DNA from: Sphingobium sp. DEHP117
GTDB lineage: Bacteria > Pseudomonadota > Alphaproteobacteria > Sphingomonadales > Sphingomonadaceae
NCBI RefSeq assembly: GCF_030867385.1
Contig: NZ_JAPFBJ010000001.1
Location: 1,178,001 to 1,242,000, forward strand
Length of the DNA: 64,000 nt
Direction of reading: 5' to 3'
The stretch's first letter is position 1, and each line of letters opens with the position of its first letter. Shown one piece after another: positions 27,599 through 36,769 of this stretch. Under the pieces are notes generated by a model, which did not search any database, was not told the DNA's origin, and saw nothing but the letters and a program-made list of their open reading frames with translations. A program made the position numbers and the translations under genes.

Positions 27599-29884
27599 GT
27601 GGGCCTGAGGCGCGAAGAAGATTTCATCGAGGATCTGGAGCCGCAGGGGGAAGGCGCCGCTTTCTCCCGCTTTGCCACGGATGAACTGATCGACGACGAC
27701 GAGCCGGTGCCGAGCGCCGCAGGATCCCGCTGGATCACCGCTGGCAGAATCACGGTGATTGCGCTGGCGGTGGCGTGGATCGGCTTTGCGGGGTATCTGC
27801 TGTTCGCGCGCGGTTTCCGCCTGCCTGCGCTGGAGCAGATCCCGCTCGCAGCGGCAAGCATGGCCACCCCGCTGATCCTGCTGGGCATCGCCTATCTCAT
27901 CCTCGCGCGCGGCAGCATGGGCGAGGCGGACCGCTTTGCCCGCATCACCGCGCAGCTGCGCCGGGAGGCCGACGCGCTCGACATGCGCCTCGCCATCGTC
28001 AACCAGCAGCTCGACACCGCGCGCCAGACGCTGCGCGATCAGGCGAGCCTGCTTGAGGAATATGGCGGCTCGGCCAGCCTCAACCTTGAGGCGGCCGCCA
28101 AGACGCTGACCCAGCATGCGAGCACGTCTGCGCAACAGGCCGAGATTATCGAGCGCGCCGGGCTAAGCCTCGCCACGCAGTTTGGTCGTCTTGTCGACGC
28201 GATGCCGGATGTCGAGGCGCGCACGGAACGCGTCAGCTCGACGCTCTCGCTGGGCACCGACACGCTGGGCGAGAAGGTAGACCGGCTGGAAGCGCGGCTC
28301 GACTCGATGGCGCGCCTGCTCGACGAAGCGCGCACCCGCACCACAACGACGACGCAAAGCCTGACCGCGCAGCTGATGCGCATTCAGGACGCCACCCGTT
28401 CCGCCTCCGAAGAGGTGACGGGGATGGCCGACATCAGCGCGAACCGCATCGACGCCGCGATCGACATGGCACGCAAGGCGATCGACGAGGCGGGGGTGGC
28501 GCTGGATTTGCGCTCGACCGAGCTCAACATGCTGATCGAGCAATCGCGCACTTCGCTGGGGTCTATCGGCGGGCAGGCCGTGCTCGCCTATGGCGAGAGT
28601 ATCGCCCAGATCGAGGGGCGGCTGCGCGAGCTGGACGATATGGTTCAGGAACGCGCCGAGGCGATCGGCGATGTCGCGCGCACAATGTCCCTGCGCATCG
28701 AGGCGCTGAGCGACGAGCTGGCACAGCTGCAGTCGCTGGGCGTCGCCAGCTCCGAGCGCATGAGCGAGACGATGGAAGGCCTGACGCAGCGCACGCGCAA
28801 TCTGGATGAGGCCCTCCAGTCCGGCAACAAGGCAGCGGAAGGCATGATCGCCCGCACCGAGGGCCTGCTGATGGCACTCGACGCCAGCGTGCGCGAGCTG
28901 GACGAAGGCCACCCGGCTGCGCTTGCGCGCCTCAACGACAAGATCGACAGCAGCCAGCGACTGATCACGGTGATCATGCCCGAGATCGAGCATCTGGAGA
29001 CGATGGCCGCCTCTGTGCTGGGCCATGCGCGCGAATCCGAGGAACTGCTGAGCGGGCAGCAGCGCAAGCTGCGCGACCTGCTGCACGGTGGCGAGACCAT
29101 GCTGGCCGGATGCCGGGAGCAGGTCGATGCGCTCAATCTCGCCATCGAGTCGGCGGATACAGGCGCGCGCCGCCTGTCTGACAGCGCAGGTCCGCAAATG
29201 GTCGCCACCCTGTTGCGCATCAAGGACACCGCCGAGCAGGCAGGCCTGCGCGCCAAGGAGGCGCTGTTCAATGCCATCGCCGAGGCGAGCAGCCAGATTG
29301 GCGATGCCAGCGAGCAGGCGATGAACGAGCGGCTGGGCGATGTATTCCACGCACGCATCGAGGAAGTGAGCGCGGTGGCCGAGCGCGCTGTGCAGGCGGC
29401 CCACGCGGCATCGGACCGGCTGATGCGCCAGCTTATCACCATCGCGGACACGACTGCCTCGATCGAACGCCGCATCGCCGAAGCCGAAGAGGCGGCGCGG
29501 AAGCGCGAGCAGGACAGCTTCTCGCGCCAGTCCGCCGCACTGATCGAATCGCTGAACAGCATATCGATCGACATGACCAAGATATTGGCCGGCGATGTGA
29601 GCGACACATTGTGGTCGGCCTATCTGAAAGGCGACAGGGGCGTGTTCTCCCGCCGCGCGGTGCGCCTGATCGACAGCGCCGAGTCTCAGGCGATCTGGGC
29701 GCTCTATCAGCGCAATGCTGGCTTTGCCGACAATGTGAACCGCTATGTCCACGATTTCGAGGCGATGCTGCGCACGATCCTGGCCTCGCCCGAGGGCACA
29801 TCCATCGCCGTCACGCTGCTGTCGTCCGACATCGGCAAGCTTTATGTAGCGTTGGCGCAGGCGATCGACCGCCTGAAGGATTGA
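27599..29884 (+). CDS. Large membrane-anchored coiled-coil protein of unknown function
   Basis: A 761-residue protein with an acidic N-terminus, two membrane helices (about residues 50-70, ITVIALAVAWIGFAGYLLF, and 82-103, LAAASMATPLILLGIAYLI), then some 600 residues of mostly helical heptad-rich sequence resembling chemoreceptor or apolipoprotein-like coiled coils. A short ordered region sits at the C-terminus (SIDMTKILAGDVSDTLWSAY). No catalytic motif is seen. GTG 27599 is the start, with GGGGAAG upstream. It shares its divergent upstream region with the Hpt-like gene, which suggests a structural partner of that cluster. Confidence 0.65.
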   Translation: MGLRREEDFIEDLEPQGEGAAFSRFATDELIDDDEPVPSAAGSRWITAGRITVIALAVAWIGFAGYLLFARGFRLPALEQIPLAAASMATPLILLGIAYLILARGSMGEADRFARITAQLRREADALDMRLAIVNQQLDTARQTLRDQASLLEEYGGSASLNLEAAAKTLTQHASTSAQQAEIIERAGLSLATQFGRLVDAMPDVEARTERVSSTLSLGTDTLGEKVDRLEARLDSMARLLDEARTRTTTTTQSLTAQLMRIQDATRSASEEVTGMADISANRIDAAIDMARKAIDEAGVALDLRSTELNMLIEQSRTSLGSIGGQAVLAYGESIAQIEGRLRELDDMVQERAEAIGDVARTMSLRIEALSDELAQLQSLGVASSERMSETMEGLTQRTRNLDEALQSGNKAAEGMIARTEGLLMALDASVRELDEGHPAALARLNDKIDSSQRLITVIMPEIEHLETMAASVLGHARESEELLSGQQRKLRDLLHGGETMLAGCREQVDALNLAIESADTGARRLSDSAGPQMVATLLRIKDTAEQAGLRAKEALFNAIAEASSQIGDASEQAMNERLGDVFHARIEEVSAVAERAVQAAHAASDRLMRQLITIADTTASIERRIAEAEEAARKREQDSFSRQSAALIESLNSISIDMTKILAGDVSDTLWSAYLKGDRGVFSRRAVRLIDSAESQAIWALYQRNAGFADNVNRYVHDFEAMLRTILASPEGTSIAVTLLSSDIGKLYVALAQAIDRLKD

Positions 29885-29912
29885 CGCGCCACCTGGAGCA
29901 TCGTGCGCAAAA

Positions 29913-30041
29913 GTGGGAACCGGTTTTGCGCCAAAACGATACGGTAAAACAGAAACTTAGAGCGCGCTGCGTTAAATTTGACGCAGCCGCGCGCTCTATC
30001 TTTTTGTTGTCGCATCGCTTTTGCCAAAAACCGGTTCCCAC
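29913..30041. repeat. Alphaproteobacterial palindromic repeat with GTGGGAACCGGTTTT ends
   Basis: GTGGGAACCGGTTTT (29913-29927) is mirrored by AAAACCGGTTCCCAC (30027-30041). Inside, AGAGCGCG (29959-29966) pairs with CGCGCTCT (29990-29997) and TGCGT with ACGCA, followed by TTTTTG. It resembles palindromic elements scattered in many alphaproteobacterial genomes and could also terminate the upstream gene. A 19-base piece, AAAAGTGGGAACCGGTTTT, recurs in the insertion at 56361-56442. Confidence 0.8.
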
Positions 30042-30082
30042 CCTTCGACAAGCTCAGGACAGGCCCTTTTGGGCAGGATGCT

Positions 30083-30252
30083 CTAGGGGCTGTGGGGATT
30101 CAGTCCATATAGGCCTGCAAAGTGCTATTTTCTGCGCTTCGGTGCTCACGTACCTTTAAGTACGCTGCGCTCCGATGCTCGAAAATCCCCCTTTTGCCCT
30201 GCGGTCGCCTGCGGCCCCGGCTCCATCTGAACTGAATCCCCACAGCCCCTAG
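30083..30252. mobile_element. MITE-like element with perfect terminal inverted repeats, 170 bp
   Basis: The ends are perfect 22-base inverted repeats (30083-30104 and 30231-30252) containing GGGGCTGTGGGGATTCAGT. Inside is a smaller palindrome, GTACCTTTAAGTAC (30150-30163). No open frame is present. Flanking TA at both ends fits an IS5-type target duplication. The right end lies next to the stop of the DUF1467 gene. Together with the preceding palindrome it fills the whole 29885-30248 gap. Confidence 0.75.
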
Positions 30253-30521
30253 TGACGCATCCACCGGCTGATATCGAGGCTTTCTATTCCCACCCAGCCA
30301 TTGACGTAATTGGCGTAGTAGAGCGCGAACAGGATTGCCGAAAGGATCGTCGCGCGGATCGCGAGGCGCCGGGGCTGGAAGTTGCCGGGCGCGCTGTCTG
30401 CCTGACCGGGAACGAGCGTTTCTCCGGTTTCATGCGGCGTCTTGACGCCCAGGGGCAGCATCAGGAACGCGCTCATCACCCAGAACAGCGCGTAAATGGC
30501 GATGATGGACGTGATCTTCAT
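30249..30521 (-). CDS. DUF1467 family small membrane protein
   Basis: A 90-residue protein with two membrane helices (ITSIIAIYALFWVMSAFLMLP and ILSAILFALYYANYVNGWV) around the typical GVKTPHETGE. The family is common in Alphaproteobacteria and lies next to RNase J or biosynthetic genes; function unknown. ATG 30521 (MKITSIIAIYAL) is chosen. It is the last gene of the nuo-birA-coaX-rnj run, 24 bases after RNase J, and its stop codon falls in the inverted repeat of the MITE-like element. Confidence 0.8.
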   Translation of the reverse strand: MKITSIIAIYALFWVMSAFLMLPLGVKTPHETGETLVPGQADSAPGNFQPRRLAIRATILSAILFALYYANYVNGWVGIESLDISRWMRH

Positions 30522-30545
30522 GCGCGCGCCATAGCGCGAGGGCAC

Positions 30546-32186
30546 CTAGATGTCGATGATCAGCACGTCGACGATCGGCTTCTTGCCGGTCCAGCGGGTC
30601 GCGGCACGGCGCACGGCGAGGCGAACCTGCTCGCGCACGGCTTCGACGTCGCGGTTGGCCGCTGCGGCAACGGCCTCGGCAGCGGCTTCTGCTGCCTCGG
30701 AGAGGAAGGCCTCGCGATCTTCCTCCAACGGAACGCCCTGGAGGCGGAGCTGCGGCGCGCCCACCAGCCGCCCCTTGCCATCGCGCGCCACCGCCACGCT
30801 GATCTGGCCGTTGATGGAGAGCTTGCGCCGCTCATTGATCGTGCCGCCATCGGCGGGAAGAATGACATCACCATCCAGCACCAGCCGTCCGGTCTGCTCA
30901 TGGCCGATCACCGCCGGATCGCCGGGGGCAAGGCGGACCAGGTCGCCATTCTTCTGCACCAGCGCCGTCGGGATGCCGCTCGCAAGGCCGAGGCGGGCCT
31001 GCGCCTGCATATGCCGCATCTCGCCATGCACCGGCAGCAGGATTTCGGGCCGCAGCCATTCGTACATCGCGCGCAGTTCAGGCTGGCCGGGATGGCCGGA
31101 GACGTGGATATGCGCCTGTTTCTCCGTCACCATCTCGACGCCCTGCGCGGCGAAGGCGTTTTGAATGCGACCGATCGCTATCTCGTTGCCGGGGATTTGC
31201 TTGGAGGAGAAAACGACGAGGTCTCCCGCCGCCGGCTTGATCGGGTGCGTGCCCTCGGCCATGCGGGCCAGCGCCGCGCGCGCCTCGCCCTGCCCGCCGG
31301 TCGCGATGATCATCACCTCGCGAAGCGGAAGATCCATCGCGCGGTCCCAATCGACGAGCGGTGGCAGATCGCGCAGATAGCCGTTAGCCTTGGCGACCGA
31401 GCTGATCCTGTCCAGCGAGCGCCCGGCAAGGCACAGCTGGCGCCCGGTGGCGCGGGCGACATCGCCCAGCGTCTTCAGCCGCGCGACGTTGGAGGCGAAG
31501 GTGGTGACGATCACCCTGCCCTTCGCGCTCTTGATTACATCGAGCAACCCATCGCGCACGCCGCCCTCGGAGCCGCTGGCCTCGGTGTTGAACACGTTGG
31601 TGCTGTCACACACCAAGGCCAGCACACCCTCGTCACCGATCGCGCGCAGCTGCGCTTCGCTGGCCGGATCGCCGATCAGCGGCTCATCGTCCAGCTTCCA
31701 GTCGCCGGTGTGGAAGATGCGGCCATAAGGCGTGTCGATCAGTAACGCGTTGCCCTCGGCGATGCTGTGGGCGAGCGCGACATAGCGGATGGCGAACTCG
31801 CCGAGCTGGATCGAGCCGCCCAGATCGACCGTGCGCAGCTCCACCTGATCGCGCAGGCCCTCCTCCTCCAGCTTGCCCGCGATCAGGCTGGCGGTGAAGG
31901 GAGTGGCGTAGAGCGGTACGCCAAGGTCCGCCGCGAGATAGGGCAGCGCGCCGATATGATCCTCGTGTCCATGGGTCAGCACGATGCCGAGCAGGTCGTC
32001 CCGCCGTTCTTCTATGAATGCGAGGTCGGGCATCACCAGCTCTATGCCCGGATAAAACGGATCCGCGAAGGTGACGCCCAGATCGACCATGATCCACTTG
32101 CCGCGACAGCCATAAAGGTTCGCGTTCATGCCGATTTCGCCCGACCCGCCCAGGGCCAGGAACAGAAGTTCGTCTTTGGGGGTCAT
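30546..32186 (-). CDS. rnj: Ribonuclease J
   Basis: A 546-residue metallo-beta-lactamase/beta-CASP nuclease that matures and degrades RNA with 5'-to-3' exonuclease activity. The zinc site HxHxDH is LTHGHEDHIGALPY near residue 70, later metal or beta-CASP motifs include FHTGDWKLD, CDSTNVFN and HIHVSGHPGQPE. Length is typical of alphaproteobacterial RNase J. The ATG overlaps the last base of the coaX stop. Confidence 0.95.
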   Translation of the reverse strand: MTPKDELLFLALGGSGEIGMNANLYGCRGKWIMVDLGVTFADPFYPGIELVMPDLAFIEERRDDLLGIVLTHGHEDHIGALPYLAADLGVPLYATPFTASLIAGKLEEEGLRDQVELRTVDLGGSIQLGEFAIRYVALAHSIAEGNALLIDTPYGRIFHTGDWKLDDEPLIGDPASEAQLRAIGDEGVLALVCDSTNVFNTEASGSEGGVRDGLLDVIKSAKGRVIVTTFASNVARLKTLGDVARATGRQLCLAGRSLDRISSVAKANGYLRDLPPLVDWDRAMDLPLREVMIIATGGQGEARAALARMAEGTHPIKPAAGDLVVFSSKQIPGNEIAIGRIQNAFAAQGVEMVTEKQAHIHVSGHPGQPELRAMYEWLRPEILLPVHGEMRHMQAQARLGLASGIPTALVQKNGDLVRLAPGDPAVIGHEQTGRLVLDGDVILPADGGTINERRKLSINGQISVAVARDGKGRLVGAPQLRLQGVPLEEDREAFLSEAAEAAAEAVAAAANRDVEAVREQVRLAVRRAATRWTGKKPIVDVLIIDI

Positions 32187-32983
32187 CAGCCGTGCTGGCT
32201 CCTGCTGTATAACATGGCCAGGCCTTCGATGGTCAGATCTGACACGATCCGGTCAAACAAGCTGGTGTGTTTATCGAACAATACTGCGAGGCCGCCGGTG
32301 GCGATCACCTTGGCGGGGCGGCCGATCTCGGCGCGCATCCGCGCGACGAGGCCCTCCATCATCGCGACATAACCCCAGAAGACGCCGATATGCATCTGAT
32401 CCTCTGTGGTGCGGCCGATGACGGAGGCGGTGGCGGGCGCCTCGATCGCGATGCGGGGCAGCTTGGCGGCGGCGCTCACGAGCGCATCCAGCGACAGGTT
32501 GATGCCCGGCGCGATGATGCCGCCTTTGTAGGCGCCGGTATAGTCCACAACGTCGAACGTCGTCGCGGTGCCGAAATCGATGACGATGAGATCGCCCGGC
32601 TCACGCGCGTGGGCGGCGATGGCGTTGATCACCCTGTCAGCGCCCACGGACTCGGGCTCCGCGACATCGAGCACGATGCCCCACTGCGCCCCAGCCTCGC
32701 CCGCGACGAGCGGCTCTACCTTGAAATATTTGCTGGCGAGCGTGCGCAGATTATGCAGCGCGCGCGGGACCACGGTGGCGATGATCACGGCGTCCACGTC
32801 CGCCATGGCGAAGCCCTCGAGCATCAACAGCTGGTTGAGCCAGACTGCATATTCATCACCCGTGCGCCGCGCATCTGTGGCTATGCGCCAGCGCGTGCGG
32901 ATGACGGGCGCGGCACCGCCCTGCCCCGGCTCGACCAGAGCAAAAACGACATTGGTATTGCCGGCATCAATCGCCAGAAGCAT
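32186..32983 (-). CDS. coaX: Type III pantothenate kinase
   Basis: A 265-residue kinase of the ASKHA fold that starts coenzyme A synthesis by phosphorylating pantothenate. Visible are the phosphate-binding start [18 protein letters not shown], the pantothenate loop [28 protein letters not shown] and [13 protein letters not shown]. The order birA-coaX-rnj after nuoN is widespread in Alphaproteobacteria. Confidence 0.95.
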   Translation of the reverse strand: MLLAIDAGNTNVVFALVEPGQGGAAPVIRTRWRIATDARRTGDEYAVWLNQLLMLEGFAMADVDAVIIATVVPRALHNLRTLASKYFKVEPLVAGEAGAQWGIVLDVAEPESVGADRVINAIAAHAREPGDLIVIDFGTATTFDVVDYTGAYKGGIIAPGINLSLDALVSAAAKLPRIAIEAPATASVIGRTTEDQMHIGVFWGYVAMMEGLVARMRAEIGRPAKVIATGGLAVLFDKHTSLFDRIVSDLTIEGLAMLYSRSQHG

Positions 32984-33015
32984 CGGTCAAGTCACTCCGT
33001 AAAAGCTGTTCGCGG

Positions 33016-33729
33016 TCACAGCAGGAAGGTGTCGCCCGCATGCATGACACGGATCGCCCCATCCGCCAAGCGCAGGATAAGCGCGCCTTGCGGATCGAGC
33101 GCTTCGAACGTGCCGGAAATACGCTCGCCGTCGGGCAGTTCCACCATCAGCGGCGTGCCGGGGCGATGCGCGCGCTCCTGCCAGGCGCGCGCCACCGGCT
33201 CCAGCCCATAGGTACGCCAACGGGCAAGCCAGGCCGCGAAATGCTCGGCCACACGCTCAAGGATATGGGCGGCGTCGGCGGCTTCAACGCCCAGATCGCG
33301 CAGGCACGCCGTTCGCCGGTCCGGCAGCGAAGGCGCGCTTGCTACATTGATGCCGACGCCGAGCACAACCGCATCGCCCGCGCGCTCCAGCAGCATACCG
33401 GCGAGCTTGGCGTTGCCAGCCATGATGTCGTTCGGCCATTTGAGGCTGAGGACGCCCGCGCCGGTGAATTCGGACAGCGCATCGTGCACCGCGACCGCCA
33501 GCACCAGGGCGAGGCTGTGCGCCGGAGGATCCTGCGGCGTCAGGCGGACGAGCGTGGAGGCGTAAAGATTGCCCGCCTCGCCCAGCCAGGCGCGGCCCAT
33601 GCGGCCTTTGCCCGCGCTCTGGCGGTCGGCGCGCAGCCAAGCGCCCTCCGGTTCCCCGGCGGCAGCGAGCGCCTTCATGTCGTCATTGGTGGATCCGGTT
33701 TCGCCGACAAGCCTTACGGGAAGTTGCAT
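33016..33729 (-). CDS. birA: Biotin--[acetyl-CoA-carboxylase] ligase
   Basis: A 237-residue ligase that attaches biotin to acetyl-CoA carboxylase through biotinyl-AMP. GETGSTNDDM, ADRQSAGKGRMGRAWL (the adenylate-binding loop) and LKWPNDIMAG are clear. There is no N-terminal DNA-binding domain, so it is not a BirA repressor. Start ATG 33729 lies five bases after the nuoN stop. The longer frame reaching 34155 merely reads through nuoN. Confidence 0.93.
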   Translation of the reverse strand: MQLPVRLVGETGSTNDDMKALAAAGEPEGAWLRADRQSAGKGRMGRAWLGEAGNLYASTLVRLTPQDPPAHSLALVLAVAVHDALSEFTGAGVLSLKWPNDIMAGNAKLAGMLLERAGDAVVLGVGINVASAPSLPDRRTACLRDLGVEAADAAHILERVAEHFAAWLARWRTYGLEPVARAWQERAHRPGTPLMVELPDGERISGTFEALDPQGALILRLADGAIRVMHAGDTFLL

Positions 33730-33734
33730 CCCGG

Positions 33735-35186
33735 TCAGTGGAGTGCCGCCGCCGCGGCTCCGCTCAGCGCATCGAGCAACGGGTTGAAGAAATACCCGAG
33801 CACGATGAGCGTGGCGCACAGGGCGATCAGCCCGCTCTCCAACCGGCTGGCGGCTGGTGCGTAGGCATCGGCGGGTTCGTCGAAGTACATCGTCTTGATG
33901 ATCTTCAGATAATAGAACGCGCCGACAACCGACATGGCGATACCGAAGGCAGCGAGCCCGGTCATCCCGGCGGCGACGGCGGCATCGAACACCAGAAACT
34001 TGGCCCAGAAGCCCATCAATGGGGGAATGCCGGCCAAGCTGAACATGAAGATCGCGATGGCAGCGGCGAGACCCTTGCGGCTCTGGGAGAGACCGGCGAG
34101 GCTGGCGATGTCTTCCACCGGGTTGCCGCTCGCATCGCGCATTTGCAGCACGCACAGGAAGCTGCCCAGTGTCATCACCACATAGATGGCGAGGTAGCTC
34201 ATAACAGCCGCGACGCCTTCGGCCGTGCCAGCCGCGAGGCCGATCAACGCGAAGCCGACATTGTTGATCGAGCTGTAGGCAAGCAGGCGCTTGATGTTGG
34301 TCTGGCCGATCGCCGCGATTGCGCCAAACAGGATCGACGCCAGCGCGACGAACACCACGATCTGCTGCCAGCTCGATACCGCACTGCCCATCGCCTCCAT
34401 GGCCACGCGCACGGTGAGGCCGAGCGCCGCAACCTTGGGCGCGCTGGCGAAGAAGGCGGTGACGGGGGTCGGCGCGCCTTCATAAACGTCCGGCGTCCAC
34501 ATGTGGAACGGAACCGCGCTGATCTTGAACGCGAGGCCCGCCAGCACGAACACCAGGCCGAAGGTTTCGCCGCTTGACAGCCCATCGGCCATAGCGGCGG
34601 AAATGCCATCATAGCTGGTCGAGCCGGTGAAGCCATAAAGCAGGGAGATGCCGTAAAGCAGGATACCGCTCGCCAGGGCGCCGAGCACGAAATATTTGAG
34701 GCCCGCTTCCGCCGAGCGCCCGTCCTGCCGCATGAAGCTGGCAAGGATATAGGCGGAGAGGCTCTGCATCTCCAGCCCGACATAGAGCGTGAGCATATCG
34801 CCCGCCGACACCATCATACCCATGCCGACGCACGAAAACAGGATCAGGATCGGATATTCGGCGCGGATGGCCAGAACGCCCCCTGACACTCCGGTGGCGA
34901 AGAAGCGGGGCGCGACGAGGATCGAGACAGCAGCGGCCGCGTAGATCAACCCCTTGGCAAAGGTCGAGAAAGCATCGCCGCTATAGAGGCCACCAAAGGC
35001 GTCTCCGCCCGCCGTCCACGCCGACCCCAGGGTCAAGGCCGCAAGACCGAGCGATGCGACAGCCAGCCAACCGACAAGCTGGGCGCTCTTGTCGCCCGCA
35101 TAGGCGGCGATCATCAGCAAAACCAACCCGGCTGCGGTCAGCACCAGTTCGGGCATCGCGAGTATCAGGGAAGCGGTATCCAACAT
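33735..35186 (-). CDS. nuoN: NADH-quinone oxidoreductase subunit N
   Basis: A 483-residue, 14-helix antiporter-like subunit of the complex I membrane arm. It has the conserved lysines in LKYFVLGALASGILLYG and KISAVPFHMWTPDVYEGAPTP, and KRLLAYSSINNVGFALIGL. Its ATG overlaps the last base of nuoM. Confidence 0.96.
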   Translation of the reverse strand: MLDTASLILAMPELVLTAAGLVLLMIAAYAGDKSAQLVGWLAVASLGLAALTLGSAWTAGGDAFGGLYSGDAFSTFAKGLIYAAAAVSILVAPRFFATGVSGGVLAIRAEYPILILFSCVGMGMMVSAGDMLTLYVGLEMQSLSAYILASFMRQDGRSAEAGLKYFVLGALASGILLYGISLLYGFTGSTSYDGISAAMADGLSSGETFGLVFVLAGLAFKISAVPFHMWTPDVYEGAPTPVTAFFASAPKVAALGLTVRVAMEAMGSAVSSWQQIVVFVALASILFGAIAAIGQTNIKRLLAYSSINNVGFALIGLAAGTAEGVAAVMSYLAIYVVMTLGSFLCVLQMRDASGNPVEDIASLAGLSQSRKGLAAAIAIFMFSLAGIPPLMGFWAKFLVFDAAVAAGMTGLAAFGIAMSVVGAFYYLKIIKTMYFDEPADAYAPAASRLESGLIALCATLIVLGYFFNPLLDALSGAAAAALH

Positions 35187-36769
35187 CAGTGCGCCTCTCC
35201 AGCGGTTGCGTGCTTTTCTTCGCCCTCGTGGCCGCCTTCGTGCGCGCCATGAGCGGCCGCTGGCTGCGGCTTGCCTGCCGTCAGCTTTGCGTCACCCTCC
35301 GGCTTGGCGGGCGCGATGCGCGCCACCAGTGCCTGCACATCGCCGCGCATGGGGCTGAGGAAGCTTTCGGGATAAACGCCCATCCACAGCACGGAGAGGC
35401 CGATGGGCACCAGCATCACCAGCTCCCGCGCCGTGAGATCCGGCATCGCGGCGGCATCGGCGTTTTTCTGGTCGCCAAAGCAGATGCGGCGATAAAGATA
35501 GAGCATATAGGCCGCGCCCAGGATGATGCCGGTGGTGCAGACCAAAGCGACCCAGCTCGACGCCTCGTAAACGCCCATCAGCGACAGGAACTCGCCCACG
35601 AAATTCGAGGTGCCGGGCAGGCCGACGGACGCCATCGTGAACAGCATGAAAAGCAGCGCGTATTTCGGCATGTTGATGGAGAGGCCGCCGTAACGGTCTA
35701 TCTCGCGCGTGTGCAGCCGGTCATAGATCACGCCGACGCACAGGAACAGCGCCCCGGAAACGAGGCCGTGGCCCAGCATCACCATCATCGCGCCCTCGAT
35801 GCCCGCCTGATTGAAGGCGAACAGGCCGACGGTGACGATCGCCATATGCGCGACCGAGCTGTAGGCGATGAGTTTTTTCATGTCGCTCTGCACAAGGGCG
35901 ACGAGCGAGGTGTAGACCACCGCGACCATCGACAGCGCGAACACGAGCCAGGCGAACTGCGCGGACGCCTCCGGGAACATCGGCAGCGAGAAGCGGATGA
36001 AGCCATAGCCGCCCATCTTCAGCAACACGCCCGCCAATATGACCGAGCCTGCGGTCGGCGCCTGCACGTGCGCATCGGGCAACCAGGTGTGCACCGGCCA
36101 CATCGGCATCTTCACCGCAAAGCTGGCGAAAAAGGCGAGCCACAGCCATGTCTGCACCTGCGGATCGAAATTGTAAGCCATCAGCGTCGGGATGTCGGTG
36201 CTGCCCGCCTCGCGCGCCATCCACAGCATCGCGATCAGCATCAGCACCGAGCCGAGCAACGTGTAGAGGAAGAATTTGTAGCTCGCGTAGATGCGGTTCA
36301 CGCCGCCCCAGATGCCGATGATGAGATACATCGGGATCAGGCCTGCCTCGAAGAAGATGTAGAACAGGAACAGATCCTGCGCAGCGAACACGCCGATCAT
36401 CAGCGTTTCCATGAACAGGAACGCGGCCATATATTCGCCGACGCGCTTTTCTATGCTGTCCCAGCTTGCCAGGATGCAGATCGGCATCAGGAACACGGTG
36501 AGCGCGATCAGGGTGAGCGCGATGCCGTCTATCCCCATCGCCCAGGCGAAGCGACCGAAGATCGGCGCATATTCCTGGAACTGCCACTGCGCATGACCGG
36601 CGCCCTGATCGAAACTGAGCCATAGCAGGATGCCCAGCGCGAAATCGACGAGCGTGGCGATCAGCGCGATCGTGCGCGCTGTGCTGGCGCCCGAAAACAG
36701 GCACGCAGCCGCGCCCACCATCGGCACTGCCATCATGAAGGACAATATGGGAAAGCCGAGCTCGTTCAT
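35186..36769 (-). CDS. nuoM: NADH-quinone oxidoreductase subunit M
   Basis: A 527-residue antiporter-like proton-pumping subunit of complex I. Recognisable segments are [37 protein letters not shown] and [12 protein letters not shown]. The last 30 residues are rich in Ala, His and Glu and look like a disordered tail. It overlaps nuoL by four bases and nuoN by one. Confidence 0.96.
   Translation of the reverse strand: MNELGFPILSFMMAVPMVGAAACLFSGASTARTIALIATLVDFALGILLWLSFDQGAGHAQWQFQEYAPIFGRFAWAMGIDGIALTLIALTVFLMPICILASWDSIEKRVGEYMAAFLFMETLMIGVFAAQDLFLFYIFFEAGLIPMYLIIGIWGGVNRIYASYKFFLYTLLGSVLMLIAMLWMAREAGSTDIPTLMAYNFDPQVQTWLWLAFFASFAVKMPMWPVHTWLPDAHVQAPTAGSVILAGVLLKMGGYGFIRFSLPMFPEASAQFAWLVFALSMVAVVYTSLVALVQSDMKKLIAYSSVAHMAIVTVGLFAFNQAGIEGAMMVMLGHGLVSGALFLCVGVIYDRLHTREIDRYGGLSINMPKYALLFMLFTMASVGLPGTSNFVGEFLSLMGVYEASSWVALVCTTGIILGAAYMLYLYRRICFGDQKNADAAAMPDLTARELVMLVPIGLSVLWMGVYPESFLSPMRGDVQALVARIAPAKPEGDAKLTAGKPQPAAAHGAHEGGHEGEEKHATAGEAH

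Noticed and set aside
28163..29752. 529-residue minus-strand frame opposite the coiled-coil gene
   Set aside because: No motifs, Arg/His-rich; the plus-strand frame has a ribosome binding site, membrane helices and regular heptads.
33730..34155. N-terminal extension of birA to base 34155
   Set aside because: The added residues are an out-of-frame reading of nuoN; the family starts at MQLPVRLV.
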